A DNA stretch of 64,000 bases from Halobacterium sp. DL1 (GCA_000230955.3 CP007060.1:2672216-2736215), one strand, 5' to 3'. Positions 43,018-53,041 are shown, counted from the stretch's first letter. The notes: generated from the letters alone by a model not told the origin. A program made the numbers and translations.

Positions 43018-43293
43018 ATGACCGACTTCTCCCCACAGGAGCTCCCCGCGACCCCGGACGTGGCGGGTGGCGAGTGGGACGCAGTGGACCCACGCGAGGC
43101 GCTCACCTTCGACGCCGAGACGGAGACCTACCGGGCGTCGTTCGACGGCGACGCCGAGTCGATGCCGCTGGCCATCGTCTCGGTGGTCTCAGCGGTCTCG
43201 AACACGCCCCCAGTGGAGCTGCCGCCGCTCTACGACTCCGTCGACGCCGACGGCGTCGTCGCAGTCCAGCCGCCCGAGGCGTCGACCGCCTGA
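43018..43293 (+). CDS. HalOD1-type output-domain protein
   Basis: A 91-residue protein with the haloarchaeal output domain 1 pattern ([20 protein letters not shown] then [10 protein letters not shown]). The domain is usually attached to sensory proteins, but here it stands alone. The end is shorter and Pro-rich compared with the usual motif. ATG 43018 is preferred over an upstream frame that covers the palindrome region's downstream part. Function unknown. Confidence 0.8.
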   Translation: MTDFSPQELPATPDVAGGEWDAVDPREALTFDAETETYRASFDGDAESMPLAIVSVVSAVSNTPPVELPPLYDSVDADGVVAVQPPEASTA

Positions 43294-43400
43294 CTGGGGA
43301 CACCGACGACAGCCGCCCCGACTCCCGAAGTGCGAGTTCGTCCTGTGACACGGTCTCACGCGAGCGGAACGACCTTGTGGGAGCGCGAGAACAACGAGTC

Positions 43401-43988
43401 ATGACCGACCGAACTGCGGCCGTGACCCGGGAGACGGCCGAGACGGACATCGAGGTGACTCTCGACGTGGACGGCGACGGCGACAGCACGGTGGACACCG
43501 GCATCGGCTTCTTCGACCACATGCTGACGTCGTTCGCCAGGCACGGCCTCTTCGACCTGACCGTGCGCTGCGACGGCGACCTCGAGATAGACGACCACCA
43601 CACCGTCGAGGACGTCGGCATCACACTCGGACAGGCCTTCGACGAGGCCCTCGGCGAGAAGCGCGGCATCGAGCGGTTCGCGGACCGGCGCGTCCCGCTG
43701 GACGAGGCCGTGGCGAGCGTCGTCGTCGACGTCTCCGGGCGGCCGCTGTACGAGTTCGACGGGGAGTTCAGCCAGGCGCGCGTCGGCGAGTTCACGAGCG
43801 TGATGGCGCGGCACTTCTTCCGGTCGCTGTCGACGCACGCGGGCCTCACGCTCCACTGCGGGGTCGACGGCGAGAACGCTCACCACGAGATAGAGGCGCT
43901 GTTCAAGGGCGCGGCGCGCGCCCTCGACGACGCCACGCGCATCGACGGCCGGCGCTCGGACACGCCCTCGACGAAGGGCGAACTCTAG
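43401..43988 (+). CDS. hisB: Imidazoleglycerol-phosphate dehydratase
   Basis: A 195-residue manganese enzyme catalysing the sixth step of histidine synthesis. It has the duplicated metal-binding motifs: [13 protein letters not shown] and [10 protein letters not shown] in the first half, and [11 protein letters not shown] and [14 protein letters not shown] in the second. ATG 43401 agrees with the family N-terminus. Its stop overlaps the end of the convergent zinc-ribbon gene by four bases. Confidence 0.96.
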   Translation: MTDRTAAVTRETAETDIEVTLDVDGDGDSTVDTGIGFFDHMLTSFARHGLFDLTVRCDGDLEIDDHHTVEDVGITLGQAFDEALGEKRGIERFADRRVPLDEAVASVVVDVSGRPLYEFDGEFSQARVGEFTSVMARHFFRSLSTHAGLTLHCGVDGENAHHEIEALFKGAARALDDATRIDGRRSDTPSTKGEL

Positions 43989-44548
43989 ACCGTCCGCAGG
44001 CCGCCGCTTGTCTCCTCGACGTCACCGTTCTCCACGGCCGCTTCGAGCGCGTCCTCGAACGTGCGCTCGCGGAGGTCGTAGGCGTTCGTCGCGAGCGACC
44101 GGAGGTCCGCTCGCGGCATCGCGCCCTCGCGGTTCTGGAGCAGACGGATCACCTGCGCGTAGCCGTCGGGCCGCCGTTCCTGGGGACTCGCCTCCGAGCC
44201 GCCGGACTGGATGGTGACACCCTCGCTGTCCGCGTCACGCTGGCTGACCGACTCGCTGACGGAGTCCGTCTCCTCGGCGGGTTCGGCATCGGGGACGGAG
44301 TCGGACGTGTCGCTGGCCCCCCGCGGGTCCGGTTCGTCGTCGGGCGAGTCGGCGGCGCCCTGGCTGTCACTCGACGCAGTCGTCCGTTTCGCGTCGTCGA
44401 GCAGCGGGTCGACGACCGACTGGAGCGTCTCGCGGCAGTCCGAGCAGAGCGCGAGGCGGCGGGCGCCGCCCGCGGCCGACCCGGGGACGACCTCGAAGAC
44501 GCCCTCGGCCCGCTCGCCACAGAAATCACAGCTGTCGAGTTGGCGCAT
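43985..44548 (-). CDS. Haloarchaeal protein with N-terminal zinc ribbon
   Basis: A 187-residue protein. The N-terminus has CDFCGE and CSDCRE, a probable zinc ribbon. A Ser/Asp/Glu-rich linker (about 60-120) is likely disordered. The C-terminal 60 residues ([26 protein letters not shown]) look like a winged helix. It may be a transcription regulator. No characterised homologue is recalled. Confidence 0.8.
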   Translation of the reverse strand: MRQLDSCDFCGERAEGVFEVVPGSAAGGARRLALCSDCRETLQSVVDPLLDDAKRTTASSDSQGAADSPDDEPDPRGASDTSDSVPDAEPAEETDSVSESVSQRDADSEGVTIQSGGSEASPQERRPDGYAQVIRLLQNREGAMPRADLRSLATNAYDLRERTFEDALEAAVENGDVEETSGGLRTV

Positions 44549-44627
44549 ACGACCCACGTGGGAGCGCGGGGGCAAAAGTCTGCTCGCCACCCACACCGTT
44601 TTCACGGCACGCCGTCTCGGTTCGCGC

Positions 44628-45131
44628 ATGTTCGAGGACATCATGCAGAAGTTCGAGGGGAGCCCCGGCCAGCAGGCCGTCATCCGCCTCCTCCTCGAGC
44701 GCGGGTTCTCCGTGAACGACGAGGGTCGGGTGGTCTCCGGCGACATCGAGATTCCGTACACGCAAGTCGCCCAGGAGGCGGGCGTCGACCGCCGGGTCGT
44801 CGACTCCACGACGGAGGCAATTCTCGCAGACGACGAACTCCGGCGCATCTTCCAGAACATCAGCCAGATTCCGAGCCTGATGGACCTCGCGCCCGTCCTC
44901 GACCTGCACGTCGTCACCGTCGAGGTGGCCGACGCCGACGAGCCCGGCATCGTCGCGCATGTCGCCGGACTGCTCGCCGACCGCGACATCAGCATCCGCC
45001 AGACCATCAGCGAGGACCCGGAGTTCACGGACGAACCGCGGCTCTACCTGGTGACCGACGAGGCGCTCCCGGGCGAGGTGGTGACCGAACTGATGGAACT
45101 GCCGTTCGTGCGGTCGGTCGAACTCTCCTGA
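44628..45131 (+). CDS. ACT-domain amino-acid-binding protein
   Basis: A 167-residue protein. An N-terminal helix-turn-helix-like part (QVAQEAGVDRRVVDSTTEAI) precedes a C-terminal ACT domain (about 95-165, VEVADADEPGIVAHVAGLL). ACT domains bind amino acids and regulate enzymes or transcription. Nearby his genes suggest, but do not prove, a role in amino-acid control. Confidence 0.87.
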   Translation: MFEDIMQKFEGSPGQQAVIRLLLERGFSVNDEGRVVSGDIEIPYTQVAQEAGVDRRVVDSTTEAILADDELRRIFQNISQIPSLMDLAPVLDLHVVTVEVADADEPGIVAHVAGLLADRDISIRQTISEDPEFTDEPRLYLVTDEALPGEVVTELMELPFVRSVELS

Positions 45132-45143
45132 CTCGACTGGCGC

Positions 45144-45434
45144 CTAGTTCCTGTTGACGACGCTGGCGATGATGAAGAGGTAGCCGACGGTCGTGATGGC
45201 GTAGTTGACCGTCAACAGCAGGACGGCGTCCGCGAAGTCCTGGCCGAACGCGGAGACCGTGGTGGCGATTGCAGCGGCAACGACGATGCAGAACCCGACA
45301 GAGAGGGTGAGCATCTCGCGGCGCTCCGTCTCCAGGTAGGCGTTGGCGGCGATCGCCACCATCGCCAGCCCCGAGAGGGAGAGCGCGACGCTCGACGCGA
45401 TGTAGAGGAAGTCCGGAGTCGTCAGCTCGGCCAT
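45144..45434 (-). CDS. Three-helix membrane protein (DUF7521-like)
   Basis: A 96-residue protein with three hydrophobic segments (YIASSVALSLSGLAMVAIAA, LSVGFCIVVAAAIATTVS, LLLTVNYAITTVGYLFII). It resembles the small haloarchaeal DUF7521 proteins, often found with regulators. Function unknown. Convergent with the ACT gene and divergent from the IMPACT-family gene. Confidence 0.75.
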   Translation of the reverse strand: MAELTTPDFLYIASSVALSLSGLAMVAIAANAYLETERREMLTLSVGFCIVVAAAIATTVSAFGQDFADAVLLLTVNYAITTVGYLFIIASVVNRN

Positions 45435-45518
45435 CTGAGTCCTGATTGCGAGAGCGCGTGCTTAACCCTTGTGGGCGGAACCGCAAGCGGCAACTCTCTC
45501 GGGCCCGGATGCGGTGGT

Positions 45519-46139
45519 GTGACCGACGCGTACCGGACCGTCGCCGGCCGGGGGGAGGCCGACTTCGAGGTGCAGGGCTCGGAGTTCGTCGGCTACGCGT
45601 CACCGGCGGCGACCGTCGAGGACGCCGAGGCGTTCGTCGCCGACGTGGAGGAACGCCACCCGGACGCGACCCACAACGTCCCCTGCTACCGGGTTCGGGT
45701 TGAGTCCGGGGGTCCCGGAGACGGCCACCTCCTGCGGGAGTACCAGTCCGACGACGGCGAGCCCACCGGCTCCGCCGGAAAGCCAGCGCTGAACGTCCTC
45801 CAGCAGCGCGACGTGGAGAACGCCGTGGTGGTCGTCACGCGGTACTACGGCGGGACGAATCTCGGCGTCGGTGGCCTCGCCCGCGCCTACTCGCGGGCCG
45901 TCAAGGAGGCCGTCGACGACGCCAGTCTCGTCGAGCAGCGGCCACAGGAGCGATTCGATGTCAGCGTGGCGTACGACGATTCGGGCACCGTTCGCGGCAT
46001 CCTGGAGAGCGCGGACTGCGAGTTCGACGCCGACTACGGCGAGCGCGCGGCCTTCGACGTGACCGTCGCCCGCGAGGAGAGCGGCGCACTCCGCGAGCGC
46101 ATCCAGAACGCGACCAGCGGCCGGGCCGAAGTGGAGTAA
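45519..46139 (+). CDS. IMPACT/YigZ-family protein
   Basis: A 206-residue protein of the YigZ/IMPACT (UPF0029) family. The signature SDDGEPTGSAGKPAL and VVVTRYYGGTNLGVGGLARAY is intact. Members are linked to translation or stress control, and the YigZ structure suggests nucleic acid binding. GTG 45519 gives the family N-terminus (TDAYRTVAGRGEADFEV). Confidence 0.9.
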   Translation: MTDAYRTVAGRGEADFEVQGSEFVGYASPAATVEDAEAFVADVEERHPDATHNVPCYRVRVESGGPGDGHLLREYQSDDGEPTGSAGKPALNVLQQRDVENAVVVVTRYYGGTNLGVGGLARAYSRAVKEAVDDASLVEQRPQERFDVSVAYDDSGTVRGILESADCEFDADYGERAAFDVTVAREESGALRERIQNATSGRAEVE

Positions 46140-46196
46140 CGTTGCTCTGCTCCGGGTTGCGCAACGCCTTTGCGCGCGCCGGGCGACAACCGCCCC

Positions 46197-48221
46197 ATGA
46201 ACCGCGTCGAGGCCGGCGACTACCACGAGTTCTCGCGGCTCTCCCACCCGGCCGTCTCCCCGGACGGCGAGCGCGTCGCGTACGTCAAGCAGGCGCCCGA
46301 CTCGGACACCGATTACGAGGCGACCGTCCACGTCGCGTCGGTGGGCGGTGACGAGTCCCGACGGTTCACCGTCGCGGAGGGCGTCGACAGCGAACCGACG
46401 TGGAGCCCCTCGGGAGACCGTCTCGCGTTCGTCTCCACTCGCGGAGCCAGTGACGACCGCCCGCACTTGTGGGTGCTCCCCGTCGACGGCGGCGAGGCCG
46501 AGCAGGTGACCGACGTCGTCGGCGGCGTCTCCAACATCGCGTGGGGGCCAGACGGCGACCGCATCGCGTTCGTGCAGTCCGTCCGCCCGGAGGAGCGCGA
46601 GCGTGACCTCGACCTGGACACCGACGAGGAGTACGAGCGCGAGGACCCGGACCCCAGGGTAATCGACCGACACGTCTACCGCGCGGACGAGTCGTACGCC
46701 GACGGCGCGCGCTCCCACGCCTACCTCGTGGACCTCGAAGGGAACGAGGTGTCCCGCGTCACCGAGGGCGTCGCGGACTGCCTCGGGCCAGCGTGGGGCG
46801 CCGACGCGCTCTACTACCCGATTCGTCGAGGGGTCGACGCCGACGACCGGCTGGAGTGGGAGCTGGCGGCCGTCGACCCTGCCACCGGCGAGGAGACCGT
46901 GGTGACGACCGTCGAGGGGTGGGGACCCAAACTGGCGGCCCACGCCGGAGACGAGGGCGACAGAATCGCGTACACGACGCGGCCCGCGGACGACCCGACG
47001 CTCTCGCAAATCGAGGTCGACGTCTACAACCGCGCGAGCGGCGACGTCGAGCGCGTCACCGCCGACCTCGACCGCACGCTGGAACTGTGGAACCCGAGTC
47101 ACGCACCGGCGTGGAGCCCGGACGGGGACTACCTCTACGTCTGCACGCCCGACGAGGGCGGCTACGCGCTGCGGCGCATCGACGACGATGGCGTCGAGGT
47201 CGTGTTGGGCGGCGACCGACACGTCCACGGCTTCTCGGTCGCGCGGGACGCCGTCGGCGTCGTCCAGTCGGAGTGGGACCACCCGGGCGACGTGGTGGCG
47301 GCGACGCCGGGCGGCGCCGAGGAGAACCGGCTGACGCGAGTCAACGCGGACTACCTCGACGACCGCGCGGTCGGCCAGCCCCAGGAACTCCAGTTCGAGG
47401 CGCCGGACGGCGAGAAAATCCAGGGCTGGGTGCTGACGCCGCCCGATTTCGACCCGGACGAGGAGTACCCGCTGGTCGTGGAGATCCACGGCGGCCCACA
47501 CCGGATGTGGTCGACGACTGGGTCCATGTGGCACGAGTTCCAGACGCTCGCGGCGCGCGGCTACGTCGTCTTCTGGTGCAACCCGCGCGGCTCCGCGGGC
47601 TACGGCGAGGCGTTCATGCGGGCCATCGAGCGCGACTGGGGGGACGCCACCCTCCAGGACGTGCTGGCAGGCGCCCGCGAGGTCGCCGACCGCGACTACG
47701 TCGCCGACGACGCGTTCGTCACGGGCGGGAGCTTCGGCGGGTTCATGACCGCGTGGGCGGTCGGGCACACGGACTTCTTCGACGCGGCGGTCGCCCAGCG
47801 CGGCGTCTACGACCTCACGGGCTTCTACGGTTCGACGGACGTCTTCCAGCTCGTCGAGGGGGACTTCCGCGCGGTCCCCTGGGCGGACTACGAGTTCCTC
47901 GCCGAGCAGTCCCCCGCGACGTACGCCGACCTCGTGGACACGCCGACGCTCGTCGTGCACGCCGAGGACGACTACCGAACGCCCGCGAACACCGCGGAGC
48001 TGTTCTACCGCGCGCTCAAGCGCCAGGACGTCGACACCCGGCTGGTGCGCTACCCCCGCGAGGGGCACGAACTCTCGCGGTCGGGTGAGCCCGGTCACGT
48101 CGTCGACCGCATCGAGCGCATCGCGCGCTGGTTCGACGGGTACGCGGAGACCCAGGACGCGCCGCGAGCCCTCGACCGCGAGCGCGGCGACGGCCTCTCG
48201 GTCGGCGAGGACGAGGCGTGA
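46197..48221 (+). CDS. S9-family serine peptidase (acylaminoacyl/oligopeptidase type)
   Basis: A 674-residue cytosolic peptidase. The N-terminal beta-propeller (about 1-400) has repeats such as EPTWSPSGDRLAFVS. The C-terminal alpha/beta hydrolase has Ser in GGSFGGFM, Asp in VHAEDDYRTP and His in REGHELSRSG. The propeller limits access to small peptides. It is S9C-like. ATG 46197 begins the propeller pattern; an earlier in-frame ATG at 46170 is possible. Confidence 0.93.
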   Translation: MNRVEAGDYHEFSRLSHPAVSPDGERVAYVKQAPDSDTDYEATVHVASVGGDESRRFTVAEGVDSEPTWSPSGDRLAFVSTRGASDDRPHLWVLPVDGGEAEQVTDVVGGVSNIAWGPDGDRIAFVQSVRPEERERDLDLDTDEEYEREDPDPRVIDRHVYRADESYADGARSHAYLVDLEGNEVSRVTEGVADCLGPAWGADALYYPIRRGVDADDRLEWELAAVDPATGEETVVTTVEGWGPKLAAHAGDEGDRIAYTTRPADDPTLSQIEVDVYNRASGDVERVTADLDRTLELWNPSHAPAWSPDGDYLYVCTPDEGGYALRRIDDDGVEVVLGGDRHVHGFSVARDAVGVVQSEWDHPGDVVAATPGGAEENRLTRVNADYLDDRAVGQPQELQFEAPDGEKIQGWVLTPPDFDPDEEYPLVVEIHGGPHRMWSTTGSMWHEFQTLAARGYVVFWCNPRGSAGYGEAFMRAIERDWGDATLQDVLAGAREVADRDYVADDAFVTGGSFGGFMTAWAVGHTDFFDAAVAQRGVYDLTGFYGSTDVFQLVEGDFRAVPWADYEFLAEQSPATYADLVDTPTLVVHAEDDYRTPANTAELFYRALKRQDVDTRLVRYPREGHELSRSGEPGHVVDRIERIARWFDGYAETQDAPRALDRERGDGLSVGEDEA

Positions 48222-48380
48222 AGAGTCGGTAGTTCTCGGTAGCGCTACGGGGGTGCGTTTCCACGGGAGTTCTGAGCCGGGAAACCGCAGTACAGAGTGG
48301 TGGAGCGGAGGTGAAGCGAAGGGGTTCGAACGGGCCGGATTCGGGGCGCTCTCTCGACCCGAAACGGTCCTGCGTGGCGC

Positions 48381-48617
48381 TCAGTCGACGATGATGTCGG
48401 TGTCCTCGCTGGCCGGCTGCGGGCCCGTGTCCTCATCGGGCTCCTCGGGCCGCATCTTCTCCTCGTAGCGGTCGATCCAGTTGGCGAAACACTCCGGGCA
48501 GAGTCGCTGGCTGTCTATCTGGGAGCGGTCGACGGTCACGCGGACGGTCCGCGAGAGCGGGTTCGCCACCGCGTCCCCGCACCAGTCACACGGCTCCGTG
48601 TCGGCGTCGTCACTCAT
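48381..48617 (-). CDS. Small zinc-ribbon-like haloarchaeal protein
   Basis: A 78-residue protein with CDWCGD and CPECFANW, a likely zinc ribbon, and a disordered acidic tail (MRPEEPDEDTGPQPASEDTD). ATG 48617 (MSDDADTEPCDW) is used; the frame is open to 48668 but that stretch is less plausible. No known function. Confidence 0.75.
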   Translation of the reverse strand: MSDDADTEPCDWCGDAVANPLSRTVRVTVDRSQIDSQRLCPECFANWIDRYEEKMRPEEPDEDTGPQPASEDTDIIVD

Positions 48618-48722
48618 GGCGTGGACGTGGACGGGTGGCATCTTCAACCTGCGGGTCTCACCAGCCACGGCTGAGAGACTGACGGCAGAACGGAGAGGCG
48701 TCGATTCGGCCCGGTTGCGGGG

Positions 48723-49403
48723 CTACGTCGTGCGGAACGCGCGGTCGCCGGCGTCGCCGAGGCCGGGGACGATGAAGCCGTCGTCGTCGAGGTGGTCGTC
48801 GATGGCGACAGTGAGGAGGTCCGCCGACGGGAACTGCTCGCTGACGCGGAGCAGTCCGTCGGGAGCGCTGACGGCCGACAGCACGAAGAGGTGTTCGACG
48901 TCGTCGGGCGCCTCGTCGGTGACGTAGTCGAGGACGGTCGTCATCGTCGACCCGGTGGCGAGCATCGGGTCGGCGACGATGACGGTGTCGTCCGAGGAGA
49001 TCTCGGGGAGTTTCACGTAGTCGATGGTGATGGGGAACTCGCCCTCGTCGTTCATCCCGGCCTCCTCGTCGCGGCCCGCGCTGATGACGCCCTGCTTCGC
49101 GCGGGGGAACGCCTTCAGCAGTCCCTCGACGAACGGCGTGGCGGCCCGCAACACGTTGATGATGACGACGTCGTCGAGGCCCTTCACGCGCTCGCCGGTG
49201 GTCTCGGTCAGCGGCGTCTGGATGGAGACGAACTCCGTGTCCATCGCGCCGTCGATGATCTCGTAGCCGGAGATGCGGCCGAGTTTCACGAGGCCCTTGC
49301 GGAAGCCGACCTGCTCGGTATCGACGTCGCGGAGCCGCGAGAGCGTGTCTTTTGCCAGCGCGTGTGTGATGACGTGGGCGTCGCCGCGGTCTTCGATGGG
49401 CAT
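48723..49403 (-). CDS. upp: Uracil phosphoribosyltransferase
   Basis: A 226-residue salvage enzyme making UMP from uracil and PRPP. The PRPP loop is [12 protein letters not shown], and [11 protein letters not shown] and the C-terminal uracil-binding region ([12 protein letters not shown]) are present. A TATA-like box lies 25-31 bases upstream of ATG 49403. Confidence 0.95.
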   Translation of the reverse strand: MPIEDRGDAHVITHALAKDTLSRLRDVDTEQVGFRKGLVKLGRISGYEIIDGAMDTEFVSIQTPLTETTGERVKGLDDVVIINVLRAATPFVEGLLKAFPRAKQGVISAGRDEEAGMNDEGEFPITIDYVKLPEISSDDTVIVADPMLATGSTMTTVLDYVTDEAPDDVEHLFVLSAVSAPDGLLRVSEQFPSADLLTVAIDDHLDDDGFIVPGLGDAGDRAFRTT

Positions 49404-49427
49404 ACCTAGTGGCGGACCCCGCGACTG

Positions 49428-49434
49428 CTTAAAA
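49428..49434 (-). promoter_or_regulatory. TATA-like box of upp
   Basis: TTTTAAG (minus strand) lies 25-31 bases before the ATG at 49403. Confidence 0.55.
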
Positions 49435-49487
49435 CCCGCTATGGCTCGCGGCCCGCGTGCGCCGTGCCCACACGATGCCGACAAGGG

Positions 49488-49495
49488 ATTTAATT
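49488..49495 (+). promoter_or_regulatory. TATA-like box of the DUF5828 gene
   Basis: ATTTAATT lies 25-32 bases upstream of ATG 49520, giving a leaderless transcript and supporting that start. Confidence 0.55.
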
Positions 49496-49519
49496 CTCCA
49501 CACGCTAGACGCGACAACC

Positions 49520-50203
49520 ATGGAGGAGAGTGTCGCCGGGTTCAAGCGGCGCGGCGACTGGGGAGACATCGTCGAACACGGGGAGCGCGTCACGCACGCG
49601 CTCCGCGAGGCCGGCGCCGAGGAGGCGTACGGCGATGCGTTCGACGAGTGGAACGAGTGGCGCCCGAAGGCCCACGAGCGCATCGAGAACGAGGTCAACG
49701 AGAAGACCGCCGACCAGGCGAGCGTCGACGAGGGCGAGGGCGAGAAGGCCGGGAAGGACCCGAACGAGGACCTCCAGGCCGCGGGCGAACAGCTCACGGA
49801 GTCCTACGAGCGCCTCGGCGACGGCGAGGAGGAGGAGGCCGTCGACAAGTGGCAGGACTCCCTCGGGCACGTGAAGCGCGCGGCCGACACCGCGGGCCGG
49901 AAGGTGCTCCGGAAGGTCGAGAACGCCGTCTACCAGAACGTGATGACGCAGGTCGCGCCCTACTACTTCGACAACGACCTCGTGAGCGCGAACATCCAGC
50001 GGGTGCGCAGCCAGGAGGAGTTCACGTTCGAGGTGAACGTCAACGACGACGACATGAAGGACGCGGTCCGCGACTACCTCGAGTCGTTCGAGGATATCGA
50101 CCGCTGGCACGTCGACACCGAGCGCGAGACCGACACCGCGGAAGCGGCCGAGGGCGTCGAACCGCCCGAGCAGAACGGCGACGCGAAGTCGACGACGAAC
50201 TGA
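49520..50203 (+). CDS. DUF5828-family haloarchaeal protein
   Basis: A 227-residue acidic helical protein (DUF5828). An N-terminal helical region up to about 75 is followed by a second helical domain (about 85-190, with [20 protein letters not shown]). The C-terminal 30 residues are disordered. It lies 82 bases before the PiT-like transporter on the same strand. No enzymatic motif is seen. Confidence 0.8.
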   Translation: MEESVAGFKRRGDWGDIVEHGERVTHALREAGAEEAYGDAFDEWNEWRPKAHERIENEVNEKTADQASVDEGEGEKAGKDPNEDLQAAGEQLTESYERLGDGEEEEAVDKWQDSLGHVKRAADTAGRKVLRKVENAVYQNVMTQVAPYYFDNDLVSANIQRVRSQEEFTFEVNVNDDDMKDAVRDYLESFEDIDRWHVDTERETDTAEAAEGVEPPEQNGDAKSTTN

Positions 50204-50285
50204 GTTCTCGGGTGACCGTTCCGAAGGCGGCGAGCTCTCGCTGTGTCGGTACTCTCTTGGTCGGGCCACCCAGAGGTGGGGGTCA

Positions 50286-51461
50286 ATGAGTGGAACGGCC
50301 CTCGCGACGCTCGCGGTCGCCGCACTGGCGAGCCTGTTCATGGCGTGGGCCATCGGCGCCGGCTCCTCGGGGTCGACGCCGTTCGCCCCGGCGGTCGGCG
50401 CGAACGCCATCACGGTGATGCGGGCCGGCTTCGTCGTCGGCCTGCTCGGACTCGCGGGCGCCGTCTTCCAGGGCGCGAACGTCTCCGAGGCGGTCGGGCG
50501 GGAGCTCATCGTCGGGGTGACGCTCTCCCCGCTGGCGGCGACCACGGCGCTCATCACGGCCGCCGCGCTTGTCGCCGTCGGCGTGTTCGCGGGCTACCCG
50601 ATAGCCACCGCGTTCACCGTCACGGGCGCCGTCGTCGGCACGGGCCTGGCGATGGGCGGCGGCGCGGCGTGGCCGAAGTACCAGCAGATAGCGACGCTGT
50701 GGGTGCTGACGCCGTTCGCCGGCGGCGGCATCGCCTACGGGATGGCGCGGGGGCTCCGGTCGCTCGACGTCGACCGCGTCACCGTCCCCGTGCTCGCGGC
50801 CGTCGTCGGCGCCATCGTCGCCAACGTCCAGTTCGTCTTCCTCGGCCCGGCGGGCGTGAGCCGGTCGTTCGCGCGGGCGACAGCTGTCGCCGCCGGCGAG
50901 TACGAACTCGCTGTACACGTCGCCACGACCGTCGCGGTGGCGGTGGTCGTCGCCGTCCTGCTGCGCCGCGACATGGACCGTGACGCCGAGCGCGGGCAGC
51001 GCCACTTCCTGCTCGCACTCGGCGGCCTCGTGGCGTTCTCCGCGGGCGGCAGTCAGGTCGGCCTCGCGGTCGGCCCGCTGCTCCCGCTGGTCGGCGACGA
51101 CGTGCCGCTGACCTACGTTCTGGTCGGGGGCGGCATCGGCCTGCTCGCCGGGTCGTGGACCGGCGCCCCGCGGATGATCAAGGCGCTCGCGCAGGATTAC
51201 TCCTCGCTGGGGCCGCGGCGCTCCATCGCCGCGCTCATCCCGAGTTTCGCCATCGCCCAGACCGCCGTCTTCTTCGGCATCCCCGTCTCGTTCAACGAGA
51301 TCATCGTCAGCGCCATCATCGGCTCCGGCTACGCGGCCTCGACCGGCGGTGGCGTGAGCAGCCGTAAGATGCTGTTCACGGTGCTGGCGTGGGTCGCGTC
51401 GCTCGCGCTCGCGCTCGGCATCAGTTACGGCGCATTCGTCGCCATCGACGCGGTCCTCTGA
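50286..51461 (+). CDS. Inorganic phosphate transporter (PiT) family permease
   Basis: A 391-residue membrane protein with about 10-11 helices and the inverted-repeat pattern of PiT. The usual GANDVANA and PVSTTH signatures are replaced: the N-terminal repeat reads AIGAGSSGSTPFAPAVGANA, and the later one has PVSFNEIIVSAIIGSG. Haloarchaeal members keep this variant form, so the family assignment stands but substrate and coupling ion are not assured. Confidence 0.85.
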   Translation: MSGTALATLAVAALASLFMAWAIGAGSSGSTPFAPAVGANAITVMRAGFVVGLLGLAGAVFQGANVSEAVGRELIVGVTLSPLAATTALITAAALVAVGVFAGYPIATAFTVTGAVVGTGLAMGGGAAWPKYQQIATLWVLTPFAGGGIAYGMARGLRSLDVDRVTVPVLAAVVGAIVANVQFVFLGPAGVSRSFARATAVAAGEYELAVHVATTVAVAVVVAVLLRRDMDRDAERGQRHFLLALGGLVAFSAGGSQVGLAVGPLLPLVGDDVPLTYVLVGGGIGLLAGSWTGAPRMIKALAQDYSSLGPRRSIAALIPSFAIAQTAVFFGIPVSFNEIIVSAIIGSGYAASTGGGVSSRKMLFTVLAWVASLALALGISYGAFVAIDAVL

Positions 51462-51570
51462 CGCGGTCCTCAGACACAGCCCGCTGATTGCTCTCCGTAC
51501 AAGCTGGCTCTTCCGAGAACCGGTTGCGAGTGGAGTTAGGGCGGTCTGCAAGCCGGTCGGCCGGCTTCGC

Positions 51571-52935
51571 CTACCGCTCGCCGTCGGCCGCGAGCGACTC
51601 GTGGTCGACGTCCTCGGCCTCCTCGGCCGGCAGTCGCTTCACGCGGGCCTTCATGATGCGCGTGTTCTCGACGTGCTCGACGGTGAGTTCGACGTTCTCG
51701 AAGCGGAACGACTCGCCCTCCTCGACGAGGCGGCCGGCGCGGTTGAAGATGAACCCCGCGATGGTCTCGAACTCCTCGCCCTCCGGTAGTTCGATATCGA
51801 GGGCCTCGTTGACCTCCTCGATGTTCACCTCGCCGCGAACGCGGACGGTCTCCTCGTCGACGAAGTCGAGGGGGAGTTCCTCCTCGCCCTCGAGTATCTC
51901 GCCGACGATCTCCTCGGTGATGTCCTCGGTCGTGAGCAGCCCCTCCGTGGTGCCGAACTCGTCGATGACGACGACCAGCTGGACGCGCTCGTCCTGCATC
52001 TCCTGGAGCAGGTCGTCGACGTTCTTCGACTCGGGGACGTGGAGCGTCGGCTCGATGAGGTCCTCCAGTTCGACGTTCTCGCTCTCCCCGTAGAGGTACT
52101 CGCGGACGAGGTCCTCGAGACTGACGACGCCGATGACGTTGTCGAGTTCGCCGTCGTAGACGGGGATGCGCTCGTGGCCAGCCTGCGTGCACGTCTGGAT
52201 GGCCTCCTCGATGGTGGCGTCCTTCGAGACGGCGGTCATGTCGAGTCGCGGCGTCATCACCTCCTTGGCGATGGTGTTGTTGAACCGGAAGATGCGCTGG
52301 AGCATCTCCCGCTCCTCCTCGTCGATGACGCCCTCGCGCTCCCCCGTCTTGATCATGTCCTGGATCTCCGAGCGCGTGACGTACGACGTCTCGATGGCGG
52401 CCCGGCCGCCGGTCACCTGGTTGACCGCACGGGTGAGGTAGTCGAAGAGCACGACCAGGGGGTAGAGGAAGCGCTCCGACCACTGCAGCGGCCCCGCGAT
52501 GGTGAGCGCCCACGACTCCGTGTTCTCGACGGCGTACGACTTCGGCGCGCTCTCCCCGAACAGGAGGACGAGCGCGGTGACGCCGAACGTCGCCGCGACC
52601 ACCGCCTGCCCCTGGGAGAGGTAGTAGCCGAGCAGGCCGGTGGCAATGGAGGACATCGCGATGTTCACGAGGTTGTTCCCGACGAGGATGGTGACCAGCA
52701 GGCGGTGTGGGTCCTCCTTCAGCTCCGCGACCGCCTCCGCACCGGGTTTCCCCTCCTCGAGCATCACGTCGATGCGGTGGCGTGCCAGCGAGAACATGGC
52801 GATCTCCGAGGACGAGAAGAACCCCGAGAGCACCATCAGGATGACCATCGTGACGATACCGCTGCCGACGACCACGTCCTGCGTGAGTTCGACGCCAAAC
52901 AGCGCTACCGCCAGCAGAGACAACAGTGAGCCCAT
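51571..52935 (-). CDS. CNNM/CorC-type membrane protein with CBS pair
   Basis: A 454-residue hemolysin-C-like protein. An N-terminal DUF21 domain (about 25-195, four helices, SGFFSSSEIAMFSLARHRID) is followed by two CBS motifs (about 210-330, EVMTPRLDMTAV and VVIDEFGTTEGLLT). A CorC_HlyC domain at about 350-440 (EGEEFETIAGFIFNRAGRL) closes it. Such proteins regulate magnesium or other divalent-ion transport. ATG 52935 is supported by the TATA-like box 29-35 bases upstream. Confidence 0.92.
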   Translation of the reverse strand: MGSLLSLLAVALFGVELTQDVVVGSGIVTMVILMVLSGFFSSSEIAMFSLARHRIDVMLEEGKPGAEAVAELKEDPHRLLVTILVGNNLVNIAMSSIATGLLGYYLSQGQAVVAATFGVTALVLLFGESAPKSYAVENTESWALTIAGPLQWSERFLYPLVVLFDYLTRAVNQVTGGRAAIETSYVTRSEIQDMIKTGEREGVIDEEEREMLQRIFRFNNTIAKEVMTPRLDMTAVSKDATIEEAIQTCTQAGHERIPVYDGELDNVIGVVSLEDLVREYLYGESENVELEDLIEPTLHVPESKNVDDLLQEMQDERVQLVVVIDEFGTTEGLLTTEDITEEIVGEILEGEEELPLDFVDEETVRVRGEVNIEEVNEALDIELPEGEEFETIAGFIFNRAGRLVEEGESFRFENVELTVEHVENTRIMKARVKRLPAEEAEDVDHESLAADGER

Positions 52936-52963
52936 TCCGTAGGGGTTGTTTTCTGCTGGGCGG

Positions 52964-52970
52964 ATTAATA
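52964..52970 (-). promoter_or_regulatory. TATA box of the CNNM-type gene
   Basis: TATTAAT on the minus strand lies 29-35 bases before ATG 52935. Confidence 0.6.
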
Positions 52971-53041
52971 CTTTGCTCAACGAAGGCGCGGCGACCGCCG
53001 CGGGCGAAGCGTTTACCCGGGAATCGGGCGAAATGGCGGAT

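Noticed and set aside
45600-48098. An 832-codon minus-strand frame opposite the IMPACT and S9 peptidase genes
   Set aside because: High GC leaves antisense frames open. The plus-strand peptidase has a full catalytic triad; the antisense translation shows only Val/Asp/Arg-rich low-complexity sequence.
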